Below are positions 24,788 to 32,786 of a stretch of DNA of 64,000 bases, piece after piece; position 1 is the first letter of the stretch, and each line of letters begins with the position of its first letter. A program made the translations under genes and the position numbers. Under the pieces are notes generated by a model. It did not search any database. It was not told the DNA's origin and worked only from the letters and a program-made list of their open reading frames with translations. The stretch lies in NCBI RefSeq assembly GCF_000717745.1, contig NZ_JOBH01000006.1, positions 1-64,000 of the forward strand, read 5' to 3'. This DNA is from Streptomyces violens. GTDB taxonomy: Bacteria > Actinomycetota > Actinomycetes > Streptomycetales > Streptomycetaceae.

Positions 24788-25557
24788 ACCGACGGCTGCG
24801 GATGTGGGTACTGCTGCTCGGGCTCGCCGGCACGGCGGCCGTACTGGCGGCCGCCGCCTTCCGGCTCCCCGCCTTCGGCACCGACTTCCACCCCTACGGC
24901 GACCGTGCCGTCCGCGAGGCACTGGCCCGGCAGACCGCCAACACGGTCGCCGCCGTCAACTTCGACCAGCGCGCCTTCGACACCCTCGGCGAGGAGACCA
25001 TCCTCTTCGCCGCCGTCCTCGGCACCGTCGTCCTGCTGCGCCAGGCCCGCGACGAACGCCACGTCGAGCCGGCGCCGGCCGACGTCGCGGCACCCGTACG
25101 CCGCTACGCCCTCGTCCTGCTGCCCGTCACACTCGTCGCCGGGCTCTACATCGTCGCCCACGGCCAGCTCACCCCCGGCGGCGGCTTCCAGGGCGGCGTG
25201 GTCGCGGCAACGGCGTTGCATCTGCTCTACATCGCCGTGGACTACCGCGCACTGGAACGCATCCGCCCCCTCGGCGTCTTCGAAGTCGGCGACGCGGCCG
25301 GCGAAGCCGCGTACCTCGTCATCGGCGTCGCCGGACTGCTGGCCGGGTCCTCCTACCTCGCCAACACGATCCTGCCGCACGGCACGTTCAACACCCTCTC
25401 CTCCGGCGGCACCGTACCGCTGCTCAACGCCGCCATCGGGATGGAGGTCGCCTGCGCGGTCGTCGTGCTCCTCGCCCGCTTCCTGGACCAGGCCGTCGAG
25501 ATCGAAGGAGAAGGGGAAAACGCAGGGGGCAACGCAGGGGAAGGGGAACGGAAATGA
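24784..25557 (+). CDS. Na+/H+ antiporter subunit B (MnhB domain, with MbhE-like N-terminus)
   Basis: The 257-residue protein has an N-terminal region (WVLLLGLAGTAAVLAAAAFR to DTLGEETILFAAVLGTVVLL) of the MbhE kind, ending in the conserved FDTLGEE motif found at the end of long MrpA. An MnhB domain follows, with the hallmark AHGQLTPGGGFQGGVVAA. So this gene plus the upstream MbhD gene hold the MrpA tail and MrpB. The C-terminus is a low-complexity Glu/Gly/Asn tail. The ATGA overlap links it to the MnhC gene. Confidence 0.85.
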   Translation: MNRRLRMWVLLLGLAGTAAVLAAAAFRLPAFGTDFHPYGDRAVREALARQTANTVAAVNFDQRAFDTLGEETILFAAVLGTVVLLRQARDERHVEPAPADVAAPVRRYALVLLPVTLVAGLYIVAHGQLTPGGGFQGGVVAATALHLLYIAVDYRALERIRPLGVFEVGDAAGEAAYLVIGVAGLLAGSSYLANTILPHGTFNTLSSGGTVPLLNAAIGMEVACAVVVLLARFLDQAVEIEGEGENAGGNAGEGERK

Positions 25558-25904
25558 TGGACGTACTGCCCTACCTGGTCGCCGCGTGGGTCTTCCTCGT
25601 CGGCTGCTACGGCCTCGCCACCAGCCGGAACCTCATCCACGGCGTCGGCTGTCTGGCCGTCTGCCAGACCGCCACCTACGTCCTGCTGCTCGCCGTCGGC
25701 TACCGCAAGGGCGGCACCTCCCCGGTCTTCGCCGACTTCACCCCCGGCGCCCGCCCCGTCGTCGACCCGGTCGTCCAGGCCCTCGCCCTCACCGATGTCG
25801 TCGTCGGCGCCACCGTCACCGCCCTGCTCCTCGCCCTGGTCATACAGGTCGCCAAACGGCACCACACCCTCGACCCGGACGAGCTGTCGGAGCTGCGCGG
25901 ATGA
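25554..25904 (+). CDS. Na+/H+ antiporter subunit C (MnhC/NuoK-like)
   Basis: The 116-residue protein has three membrane spans in the MnhC/NuoK pattern: LVAAWVFLVGCYGLATSRNL, GCLAVCQTATYVLLLAVGY and the C-terminal VVQALALTDVVVGATVTALL. The ALALTDVVVGA motif is a strong MrpC signature. It starts with two consecutive ATGs, the first overlapping the MnhB stop, and its stop overlaps the start of the MnhD gene (ATGA). Confidence 0.88.
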   Translation: MMDVLPYLVAAWVFLVGCYGLATSRNLIHGVGCLAVCQTATYVLLLAVGYRKGGTSPVFADFTPGARPVVDPVVQALALTDVVVGATVTALLLALVIQVAKRHHTLDPDELSELRG

Positions 25905-27664
25905 ACCATCTGCTGCCGCTGGCCGTTGCGACACCGCTGATGGGCGCCGCCCTCCTCGTCGCCGCAGGCCGCTTCGTACCGCGCGTCGTGGCGGAGGCCG
26001 TGGGCGGCGCCGTCGCCGCTGCCACCGCGGCCCTCACGCTCTACCTCCTGCTCGCCGTCCCCTCTCCGGTGATCGAATGGGTCGGCGGCTGGACCCCGCA
26101 CCACGGACACAGCGTCGGCATCGTCCTGCACGCCGACCACCTCGCCCTCGGCATGGCGGCGCTCGTCTCCCTCCTCGTCCTCGCCGTCCTCGTCTACTCC
26201 TGGCGCTACTTCGACGAACCGCCCCGCAAACACGCCGGCTCCTTCCCCGCCCTGGTACTCCTCTTCCAGGCCGGCATGTGCGGCTTCGTCCTCACCGGCG
26301 ACCTCTTCAACGCCTTCGTCTTCTTCGAACTCATGGGCGTTGTGGCCTACGCGCTGACCGGATACCGCGTGGAGGCCGCCAAGGCCGTCCAGGGCGGCCT
26401 CACCTTCGGTGTCGTCAACTCCCTCGGCGCCTACGCCATGCTGCTGGGCATCGGCCTGCTCTACTCCCGCACCGGCGAACTCGCCATGCGGCACATCGGC
26501 GCCGCGCTCGACGCCCGCGGCGCCCCCGACGCACTCGTCCTCGCCGCCTTCGTCCTCCTCCTCACCGGCCTGCTCGTCAAGGCCGCCGCCGTCCCCTTCC
26601 ACTTCTGGCTCCCCGACGCACACGCCGTCGCCCCGACGCCGGTGTGCATGCTGCTCTCCGGCGTGATGGTCGAACTCGGCGTGTACGGCACGGCACGTGT
26701 GTACTGGACGATCTTCGCCGGCCCCGGCGGCATCCCGCCCGAAGCCGTCACCCGCACCCTCCTCACCTTCGGCGTGCTCTCCGCCGCCGTCGGCGCGGTC
26801 ATGTGCTGGTACCAACGCCACGTCAAACGACTGCTGGCCTTCTCCACGGTCGCCCACACCGGCCTCTTCCTCATCGGCCTCGGACTGCTCAAGCCCGAGG
26901 CGACGGGCGGCATCGCGCTGTACGTCCTCGGGCACGCGGGCGTGAAGGCCGCGCTCTTCGCGTGCGCGGGCATCCTGCTGGACCGCTACGGCTCCATCGA
27001 CGAGTACGAACTGCACGGCCGGGCGCCCGAACTCCGGCTGACCGCCGTCTACTTCGCCGCGGGTGGACTGGCGCTCGCCGGACTGCCACCCTTCGGTACG
27101 GCACTGGGCAAGGCCGTCACGGAAGAGGCCGCCGGACCCTGGCTCGCCGCCGTGTTCGTCCTCGTCTCCGCGGTCACCGGGGGAGCGGTACTGCGCGTCA
27201 CCGCCCGCGTCTTCGGCGGCTTCGGCCCGGCCCCGGCGGACGACGCGGAGTGCGAGACCAGCGGCGAACGCGAACAGCCGGAAACCGAACAGCAGTTGAC
27301 CCGGGTCCCCGACACCATGCTGGCAGTACCGGGCGCACTGCTCGCCGGAGCGCTCCTGGTGGGCGTGGTGCCGGCGGTCCGCTCCGCGGTGGGGAGCGCG
27401 GCGGACGAGGCGGCGGCCGGCGTGACCGTGATCCCCGTACCGCCGCACTGGTCGGCCGCCGGAATGCTGCTCGGCGTACTCTCCGCGGCCCTCGCCGCCG
27501 CCCTCGCACTCCTCGCCGTCCGCCGCCCCCAGCACACCCGCAGCCGCCACTGGGTCGACCCCCTGCGCCTCCTCCACTCCGGCCACATCGGTGACTACGT
27601 CGCCTGGACCGTCGCGGGGACGGCGCTGCTGGGGGCGCTGGCGGTGTCGGGGGTGCTCCGGTAA
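25901..27664 (+). CDS. Na+/H+ antiporter subunit D (NuoN/NuoM-like proton channel)
   Basis: The 587-residue protein has about 14 spans of the complex-I antiporter family. It carries the conserved glutamate in FVFFELMGVVAYALTGY, lysine in VKAAAVPFHFWLPDAHAVAP, and the RHVKRLLAFSTVAHTGLFLI helix. It is the only large proton-channel subunit in the operon; the NuoL-like part of MrpA is missing. A charged, low-conservation loop (about residues 445-470, rich in Glu and Gln) is a lineage-specific insert. It should move protons or cations across the cell membrane. Confidence 0.88.
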   Translation: MNHLLPLAVATPLMGAALLVAAGRFVPRVVAEAVGGAVAAATAALTLYLLLAVPSPVIEWVGGWTPHHGHSVGIVLHADHLALGMAALVSLLVLAVLVYSWRYFDEPPRKHAGSFPALVLLFQAGMCGFVLTGDLFNAFVFFELMGVVAYALTGYRVEAAKAVQGGLTFGVVNSLGAYAMLLGIGLLYSRTGELAMRHIGAALDARGAPDALVLAAFVLLLTGLLVKAAAVPFHFWLPDAHAVAPTPVCMLLSGVMVELGVYGTARVYWTIFAGPGGIPPEAVTRTLLTFGVLSAAVGAVMCWYQRHVKRLLAFSTVAHTGLFLIGLGLLKPEATGGIALYVLGHAGVKAALFACAGILLDRYGSIDEYELHGRAPELRLTAVYFAAGGLALAGLPPFGTALGKAVTEEAAGPWLAAVFVLVSAVTGGAVLRVTARVFGGFGPAPADDAECETSGEREQPETEQQLTRVPDTMLAVPGALLAGALLVGVVPAVRSAVGSAADEAAAGVTVIPVPPHWSAAGMLLGVLSAALAAALALLAVRRPQHTRSRHWVDPLRLLHSGHIGDYVAWTVAGTALLGALAVSGVLR

Positions 27665-27707
27665 ATCCGTCGACAGCGCCCCTCCCTACCCGGCAAAGTG
27701 GCCACCC

Positions 27708-28448
27708 GTGACGAGCAGTGAGTTGTGGACCCGCGCGACCGCCGACCGCTACGACGCCGAGGAGACCGAGATGTCCTCGGCCGCCGTTCTCGGACCGACT
27801 CTCGCCTTCCTCGCCGAGCTCGCCGGAGACGGCCGGGCACTGGAGTTCGCCATCGGAACCGGACGAGTGGGCGTCCCGCTCCGGGAACGCGGCGTGCCGG
27901 TGGTGGGCATCGAACTGTCCGAGCACATGGCGGCGGTCCTGCGGAGCAAGATCGACGAGGACACGCTCCCGGTAGCCATCGGGGACATGGCCACGACCGT
28001 CGTCCCCGGCGAGTTCACCCTGGTCTATCTCGTCTACAACACCATCACGAACCTGCTCACGCAGGACGAGCAGGTCGAGTGCTTCCGCAACGCCGCACGT
28101 CATCTGAGGCCCGGCGGCCGATTCGTCATCGAACTGGGCGTGCCGCCGCTGCGGTTCCTGCCGCCCGGCCAGGTAGCGGTGCCGTTCGACGTCTCCGATC
28201 AGCACCTCGGCTTCGACACCTTCGACCTGGTCGAGCAGATCCTCGTCTCGCACCACTTCACCCGCGACGGCGACGACGGCCGCTACCGTCGCGACAACTC
28301 CCGGCACCGGTACGCCTGGCCGGCGGAGCTCGACCTGATGGCCCGGATCGCCGGACTCGAGCTGGAACGTCGCGTCGCGGACTGGGACGGGACACCGTTC
28401 ACCCAGGACTCGGCGAAGCACATCTCCGTGTGGCGCAAGCCCACCTGA
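27708..28448 (+). CDS. Class I SAM-dependent methyltransferase
   Basis: The 246-residue protein has the class I methyltransferase motif I GRALEFAIGTGRVGVPLRER (about residues 44-63), followed by VVGIELSEHMAAVLRSK (motif II) and LVYLVYNTITNLLTQDEQ (post-motif II). C-terminal DNSRHRYAWPAELDLMARIA resembles small-molecule methyltransferases of Streptomyces. GTG 27708 lacks a strong ribosome site. The acceptor is unknown, and I see no functional tie to the antiporter operon 43 bases upstream. Confidence 0.82.
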   Translation: MTSSELWTRATADRYDAEETEMSSAAVLGPTLAFLAELAGDGRALEFAIGTGRVGVPLRERGVPVVGIELSEHMAAVLRSKIDEDTLPVAIGDMATTVVPGEFTLVYLVYNTITNLLTQDEQVECFRNAARHLRPGGRFVIELGVPPLRFLPPGQVAVPFDVSDQHLGFDTFDLVEQILVSHHFTRDGDDGRYRRDNSRHRYAWPAELDLMARIAGLELERRVADWDGTPFTQDSAKHISVWRKPT

Positions 28449-28458
28449 GGTCGCTCGC

Positions 28459-29565
28459 TCACCGCCCACAGTCCGTCATCGACGTCACCAGGCCCGCGAC
28501 GAGGTGCGCCCGCTCCGCCATGGCGTCGATCACCACGTACTCGTGGTCGGCGTGTGCGCCGCCGCCGACCGCTCCGAGGCCGTCGAGTGTCGGCACCCCC
28601 AGCGCGGCCGTGAAGTTGCCGTCACTGCCACCCCCGACCGCCGTACCTTCGACGCCGGGAAGCAACTGCTGCGCCAGCGCGAAGAGTTCGGCCGACGCCG
28701 ACTCGGGCATCGGCGGACGGCCGACGGCTCCCTCGACCGTGATCTCCGCCCCGTCGAGATGCGGAGCCAGTGCCGCGAACGCGGATTCGATGCGTTCCTT
28801 CTCGTCGGCCGACTCGACCCGGACGTCGACGACGATGGTGGCCGCCGCGGGCACGACGTTGTCCAGAGTCCCCGCGGACGCGACGGTCGGGGTGACGGTC
28901 GTGCCGATCTCGGGCCGGCCGAGCGCCGCGATGTCCAGTACCTGGTGCGCTGCTTCGACCAGGGCGTTGATCCCGGCCGCGGGCTCCAGCCCCGCGTGCG
29001 AGGCCCGGCCGGCGACGGAGACCTGGAACGTACCGCAGCCCTTGCGGCCGGTCTTCAGAGCTCCGCCCTCAGCGGCGCCTTCGACCACCAGGACAGCGCC
29101 GCAAGCAAGGGCGCGTTCTTCGAGGAGCGCACGGGAGGAGCGGGAGCCGACCTCCTCGTCGGCGGTCACGAGGATCTCCACGCCCGACCGGTCATCGAGC
29201 GCCGCCACGCCATGAATGGCCTGCACGAGACCGCCGAGCATGTCGAAGACCCCGGGCCCGGTCGCCTGCCCGTCCTCGACCCTGAACGGGCGGCGCGCCA
29301 AGGTGCCGAGCGGAAACACTGTGTCGTGGTGACCGAGGATCAGTACGCGGGGATCGCCGCCGCCCGACCAGTGCACATGCGGCCCCGCCTCGCTCTCGAC
29401 GAGGGTGGCCCGCCCACCGAGGCGGCTCTCGATGACCGCGGCGACAGCCTTGGCCGATGCCGTCAAGGCGGCGAGATCACGCGACGGGGACTCGACTTCG
29501 ACGAGCGCCCTGAGATCATCCAGCATCGCGTCCACACGCACGGGAACGGCCTTGTGCATCATCAT
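28459..29565 (-). CDS. M20 family metallopeptidase (carboxypeptidase G2/ArgE-like)
   Basis: The 368-residue zinc enzyme shows VLILGHHDTVFPLGTL (metal His and following Asp), PGVFDMLGGLVQAIHG (bridging Asp region), the catalytic glutamate in VTADEEVGSRSS, and GAHADHEYVVIDAM near the end (metal His). A dimerisation lid lies between, with VSVAGRASHAGLEPAAGINA. Relatives hydrolyse N-acyl amino acids or C-terminal glutamate. The start has three ATGs in a row (29565-29557) and no strong ribosome site. Confidence 0.87.
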   Translation of the reverse strand: MMMHKAVPVRVDAMLDDLRALVEVESPSRDLAALTASAKAVAAVIESRLGGRATLVESEAGPHVHWSGGGDPRVLILGHHDTVFPLGTLARRPFRVEDGQATGPGVFDMLGGLVQAIHGVAALDDRSGVEILVTADEEVGSRSSRALLEERALACGAVLVVEGAAEGGALKTGRKGCGTFQVSVAGRASHAGLEPAAGINALVEAAHQVLDIAALGRPEIGTTVTPTVASAGTLDNVVPAAATIVVDVRVESADEKERIESAFAALAPHLDGAEITVEGAVGRPPMPESASAELFALAQQLLPGVEGTAVGGGSDGNFTAALGVPTLDGLGAVGGGAHADHEYVVIDAMAERAHLVAGLVTSMTDCGR

Positions 29566-29681
29566 GCGGCAAGGGTAATCGGCACCGTACGAGGGACCGG
29601 CGCCGCGCCGGGAGCTGGGCCTGTCTCCCTGTTCCGCGCACATTTGGTTCGCGCGCTTCGACTACTCGGTGCCAGGGTGCA

Positions 29682-29990
29682 GTGATGGATCAAGCAGAGG
29701 TGTTGCTCATCGGAGGGCGCGCCGGCGTCGGCAAGACGACGGTGGGGTGGGAGGTCTCAGCGCGTCTGCGCGCCGCGATGGTTGCTCACTGCGTCATCGA
29801 AGGTAACTTCGTGGGGCAGGCGCATCCTGCTCCGGAGGGAGACCCCCGCCCCGCAAGGCGCGGATCCTGGATGAGTAGACGCCCCTGGACACGGTGCGAG
29901 TGGCGACCGACGGGCGTTCCGTGGTCGACATAGCCCACGAAATGGTGGGTGCTACCAGTTGGCTACCCAGCACCTCCGGTGAGGTTCCTC
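29682..29990 (+). pseudogene. Broken P-loop kinase-like gene
   Basis: The first frame encodes VLLIGGRAGVGKTTVGWEVS (Walker A) and CVIEGNFVGQAHPAPEGDPR, then loses sense. A second frame resumes with ARILDE, a TAG stop, TPLDTVRVATDGRSVVDIAH and EMVGATSW, which looks like the C-terminal end of the same protein. About 100 middle codons therefore seem deleted, with a frameshift and an in-frame stop. The intact family would be a small ATP-dependent kinase or nucleotide-binding protein of unknown role. Confidence 0.65.
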
Positions 29991-30083
29991 GCCGCTTTCG
30001 ACGCCGAGGCGTACCGGACCGGCTGCGCGTCGCGCGTTTCTGCTGTTGCACCCCGGATGTCGTCGGTGATCTACGTCTTGAAC

Positions 30084-30101
30084 ATGCCACCCGAGTGGCA
30101 T
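30084..30101. promoter_or_regulatory. Inverted repeat upstream of leader peptide
   Basis: ATGCCAC and GTGGCAT flank a CCGA spacer, a perfect seven-base-arm palindrome. A TAACGT box, possibly a -10 element, follows at 30121-30126, so the palindrome would overlap the -35 region of a promoter for the leader peptide and the GTPase gene. The binding protein is unknown. Confidence 0.45.
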
Positions 30102-30178
30102 CGGCGTCCACGGAGGGTGTTAACGTGGTTGTCCGAGCGATGACCAGTTCGCTCACGGAGATCCAAGGAGGTGTGTTG

Positions 30179-30247
30179 ATGACTGTCGTGGAGACGCCTG
30201 CTGTGTGCGGCGCCCGGATCATCCTCACCTCCCGGGCCTCGTCCTGA
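30179..30247 (+). CDS. Putative 22-residue leader peptide upstream of the RsgA-type GTPase gene
   Basis: ATG 30179 is preceded by AAGGAGGTG, one of the strongest ribosome sites in the window. The product MTVVETPAVCGARIILTSRA plus SS is too short for an ordinary protein. Seven bases of its own ribosome site (GGAGGTG, 30167-30173) are exactly complementary to CACCTCC at 30226-30232 near its 3' end. A hairpin followed by a T-rich run begins 16 bases after its stop, before the GTPase gene. The arrangement suggests a regulatory leader whose translation controls read-through. I know no described family for this peptide. Confidence 0.55.
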   Translation: MTVVETPAVCGARIILTSRASS

Positions 30248-30262
30248 CCTTCGCCTGCCCTC

Positions 30263-30283
30263 CTCCCTTATAGGGAGTGTTTT
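30263..30283 (+). terminator. Attenuator-like hairpin between leader peptide and GTPase gene
   Basis: CTCCCT (30263-30268) and AGGGAG (30272-30277) pair with a TAT loop and are followed by TGTTTT. The stem is only six base pairs. The 3' arm could instead pair with CTCCC inside the leader frame (30229-30233), giving alternative structures as in attenuation. Confidence 0.45.
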
Positions 30284-30329
30284 CGGCACGCCTGTCGTCC
30301 GGCGGGGCCCCTGTTCAAGGGTCTCCACG

Positions 30330-31442
30330 TTGTTTCATCAATCCACTCCATCCCCACCTGCTCTGTCTCGTGAGCGCGTCCTGACTCTGGCCGACTACGG
30401 CTGGGACACGGAACGTGAGCGCTCCTTCGCCCCGTCGCGGGCCGAGGGACTGGTTCCGGGCCGTGTCGTGCGGGCCGAGCGCGGCCTGTGCGACGTGGTC
30501 GCCGAGACCGGCCCCGTCCGCGCGGTGGTCCTTCCCTCGTCGGGCGCCGGTGATCGGCTGACGCCGTGTACCGGCGACTGGGTGGCCGTCCGGCCGGCAA
30601 GCCCGGCGACTTCCGCCACCGTGGTGGAAGTGCTGGAGCGCCGGAGCGCCGTGGTCCGCTCCACCTCTTCACGCACCTCTCAAGCCCAGGTACTGGCCGC
30701 GAACGTCGACACCGTGGCGGTGGCCGTCTCCCTCGCTGACCCGCTCAAGCCCGGGCGGATCGAGCGGATGCTCGCCCTGGCCTGGGAGAGCGGCGCCACA
30801 CCCGTGGTGGTGCTCACCAAGGCCGACCGGTCCACGGACCCCACTTCGGCGGCTGCCGAGGTGGCCGCGGCTGCTCCGGGGGTGGAGGTGCTGGTCACCA
30901 GTGCCACCACCGGTGAGGGCCTGGACGTCCTGAGCGCGGTCCTGTCGGGGACGGTCGTCCTGCTCGGGCCCTCGGGCGCCGGCAAGTCCACCCTCGGTAA
31001 CCGCCTGCTGGGCGAGGACCTCCTGGCCACCGGCGCGGTGCGCGGCAGTGACGGCAAGGGCCGGCACACCACCGCGTGGCGGGAGCTGCTGCCGCTGCCC
31101 CACGGCGGGGTCCTGCTCGACACCCCGGGCCTGCGTGGCGTGGGCCTGCATGATGCCGACGAGGGCCTGGAGCAGACCTTCGCCGAGATCACCGAGCTGG
31201 CGCGCAACTGCCGTTTCGCGGACTGCGCCCACACCACCGAGCCGGACTGCGCGGTGCTGGCCGCCGTCGAGGACGGCCACCTCACCCGGCGGCGCCTCGA
31301 CAGCTACCACCGGCTGCAGCGCGAGAACGCCTACGCCGCCTCCCGCACCGACGCGCGGCTGCGCGCCGAGCTGGAACGGCCCCTGAAGCAGATCGCGCGC
31401 CAAGTACGCGCCCTCAAGCAGTCCCCCCACTTCAAGGCATGA
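30330..31442 (+). CDS. Circularly permuted GTPase of the RsgA family (ribosome small-subunit GTPase)
   Basis: The 370-residue protein has an N-terminal OB-like region, then GTPase motifs in the permuted order of RsgA: G4 LTKAD (about 162-166), G5 VTSATTGEG, G1 GPSGAGKST (about 213-221) and G3 DTPG (264-267). A zinc knuckle C294-x4-C299-x-H301-x5-C307 follows. The family aids 30S ribosome maturation. The start is TTG 30330 with AAGGG nine bases upstream. It is coupled to the next methyltransferase gene and preceded by a leader peptide and hairpin. It might be an accessory paralogue of the housekeeping rsgA, so I give no symbol. Confidence 0.88.
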   Translation: MFHQSTPSPPALSRERVLTLADYGWDTERERSFAPSRAEGLVPGRVVRAERGLCDVVAETGPVRAVVLPSSGAGDRLTPCTGDWVAVRPASPATSATVVEVLERRSAVVRSTSSRTSQAQVLAANVDTVAVAVSLADPLKPGRIERMLALAWESGATPVVVLTKADRSTDPTSAAAEVAAAAPGVEVLVTSATTGEGLDVLSAVLSGTVVLLGPSGAGKSTLGNRLLGEDLLATGAVRGSDGKGRHTTAWRELLPLPHGGVLLDTPGLRGVGLHDADEGLEQTFAEITELARNCRFADCAHTTEPDCAVLAAVEDGHLTRRRLDSYHRLQRENAYAASRTDARLRAELERPLKQIARQVRALKQSPHFKA

Positions 31443-31459
31443 CGGAAAGGAATCAAGTC

Positions 31460-32206
31460 ATGGACCTTCCCCGCATCTTCACCATCCGCGAGAGCAACCA
31501 CCGCATCCACAACCCGCTGACCGCGGACAAGTTCGCCGCCCTGGGCGAATCGCTGCGCCTCCCCGCTGGGACACGGGTACTCGACCTGGCCAGCGGCTCG
31601 GGCGAGATGCTGTGCACCTGGGCACGTGACCTGGGCTTCACGGGCACCGGGGTCGACATCAGCACACTCTTCACCGAGCAGGCCCGCGCCCGCGCCGCCG
31701 AACTCGGCGTCGCCGACCGGGTCGAGTTCATCCACGACGACGCCGCCGGCCATGTCGCCGACCAGCCGATCGATCTGGCCGCCTGTGTCGGCGCCACCTG
31801 GATCGGAAACGGCGTCGCCGGAACGACCGAGCTGCTCCAGCGCAGCCTCCGCCCCGGAGGAATGATGCTGATCGGCGAGCCGTACTGGCGGCAGACCCCG
31901 CCGGACGAGGAGACCGCCAAGGCATGCCACGCCACCTCCATCGCCGACTTTCTGGAACTCCCGGAACTGATCGGGCAGTTCCAGGAACTCGGGTACGACG
32001 TCGTGGAGATGATGCTGGCCGACCAGGACAGCTGGGACCGCTACGCCGCAGCCCAGTGGCTCACCATGCGCCGCTGGCTCGACCAGAACCCGGACGACGA
32101 ACTCGCCCCCGAGGTAAGGGAAGAACTCACCACCGAGCCCGCCCGCTACGCCCGCTACGGGCGTGAGTACCTCAGCTGGGGTGTCTTCGCCCTCATGAAG
32201 CGCTGA
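31460..32206 (+). CDS. Class I SAM-dependent methyltransferase, cotranscribed with the GTPase gene
   Basis: The 248-residue protein (from MDLPRIFTIRESNHRIHNPL) has motif I GTRVLDLASGSGEMLCTWAR, acidic motif II TGVDISTLFTEQARARA and post-motif LAACVGATWIGNGVAG, matching small-molecule class I methyltransferases. I prefer ATG 31460, which has GAAAGGA eight bases upstream; ATG 31439 overlaps the GTPase stop (ATGA) and would add seven residues. The substrate is unknown. Pairing with an RsgA-type GTPase behind a leader peptide raises the possibility of a ribosome- or antibiotic-related role, which is only inference. A strong terminator follows. Confidence 0.82.
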   Translation: MDLPRIFTIRESNHRIHNPLTADKFAALGESLRLPAGTRVLDLASGSGEMLCTWARDLGFTGTGVDISTLFTEQARARAAELGVADRVEFIHDDAAGHVADQPIDLAACVGATWIGNGVAGTTELLQRSLRPGGMMLIGEPYWRQTPPDEETAKACHATSIADFLELPELIGQFQELGYDVVEMMLADQDSWDRYAAAQWLTMRRWLDQNPDDELAPEVREELTTEPARYARYGREYLSWGVFALMKR

Positions 32207-32213
32207 CAACCCC

Positions 32214-32261
32214 GTCCCGTGCGGGGCCCAGACGTCATCCCGTCCGGGCCCCGCACGGGAC
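32214..32261 (+). terminator. Strong 16-bp stem-loop terminator
   Basis: GTCCCGTGCGGGGCCC (32214-32229) is perfectly complementary to GGGCCCCGCACGGGAC (32246-32261) across a 16-base loop. It lies eight bases after the methyltransferase stop codon. No T tract follows, as is usual in Streptomyces. Confidence 0.85.
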
Positions 32262-32380
32262 ACTCCATCACCGCGGCGCTCAAGCCAACGCCAAGAGCGA
32301 GCCGGCACCCGCTCCCTCCTTGCCTGCCTGGCCTCCTTCCGGGCCGGGGAGCACGGCGCCGCGAAGCTCGGGTACAGCCG

Positions 32381-32775
32381 TCAGGAAGCCTCCCCGCCCG
32401 CACGTGCCGCCAACGGGGCGGCTCCCGTTTCGGGCCCGGTGCGAGGACCGGGCACCGCTTCCCCGCCCGTGGTGTCCAGTTTCAGCGCTGTGTCGAAGCG
32501 GGTCAGCGCCTCCCGCAGCCTCTTCTGGAGAGCCTCGATGAACGTCCCAGGGTCCCGCGGCTGACGGATCGCGTCGTAGTGCACATCGCGGTTGTCCTCG
32601 AAGCCCGGCGGCAGATCGTCCTCCGGATTCCGCCACCGGTTCGCCCCCGGTACCCAGATCTCCCGCCGCCGCAGTGCGTCCCGCAGCGCCACGAGCACGC
32701 ACAGCTCGTACGGGATGCGCTCGACCCGGCCGCGCTCATCCACCACCGCCTCGCGCCACTCCTCGCGCACTACCC
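32381..32775 (-). mobile_element. Tn3-family transposase remnant
   Basis: The minus-strand frame encodes EEWREAVVDERGRVERIPYE followed by LCVLVALRDALRRREIWVPG, ANRWRNPEDDLPPGFEDNRD and VHYDAIRQPRDPGTF. This is the middle segment of Tn3-family TnpA, which is normally close to 1000 residues. Only about 130 codons survive, and neither the catalytic DDE region nor terminal repeats are seen. It joins a nitrilase fragment of opposite strand near 32780. Confidence 0.8.
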
Positions 32776-32786
32776 CACCCAGCGGG

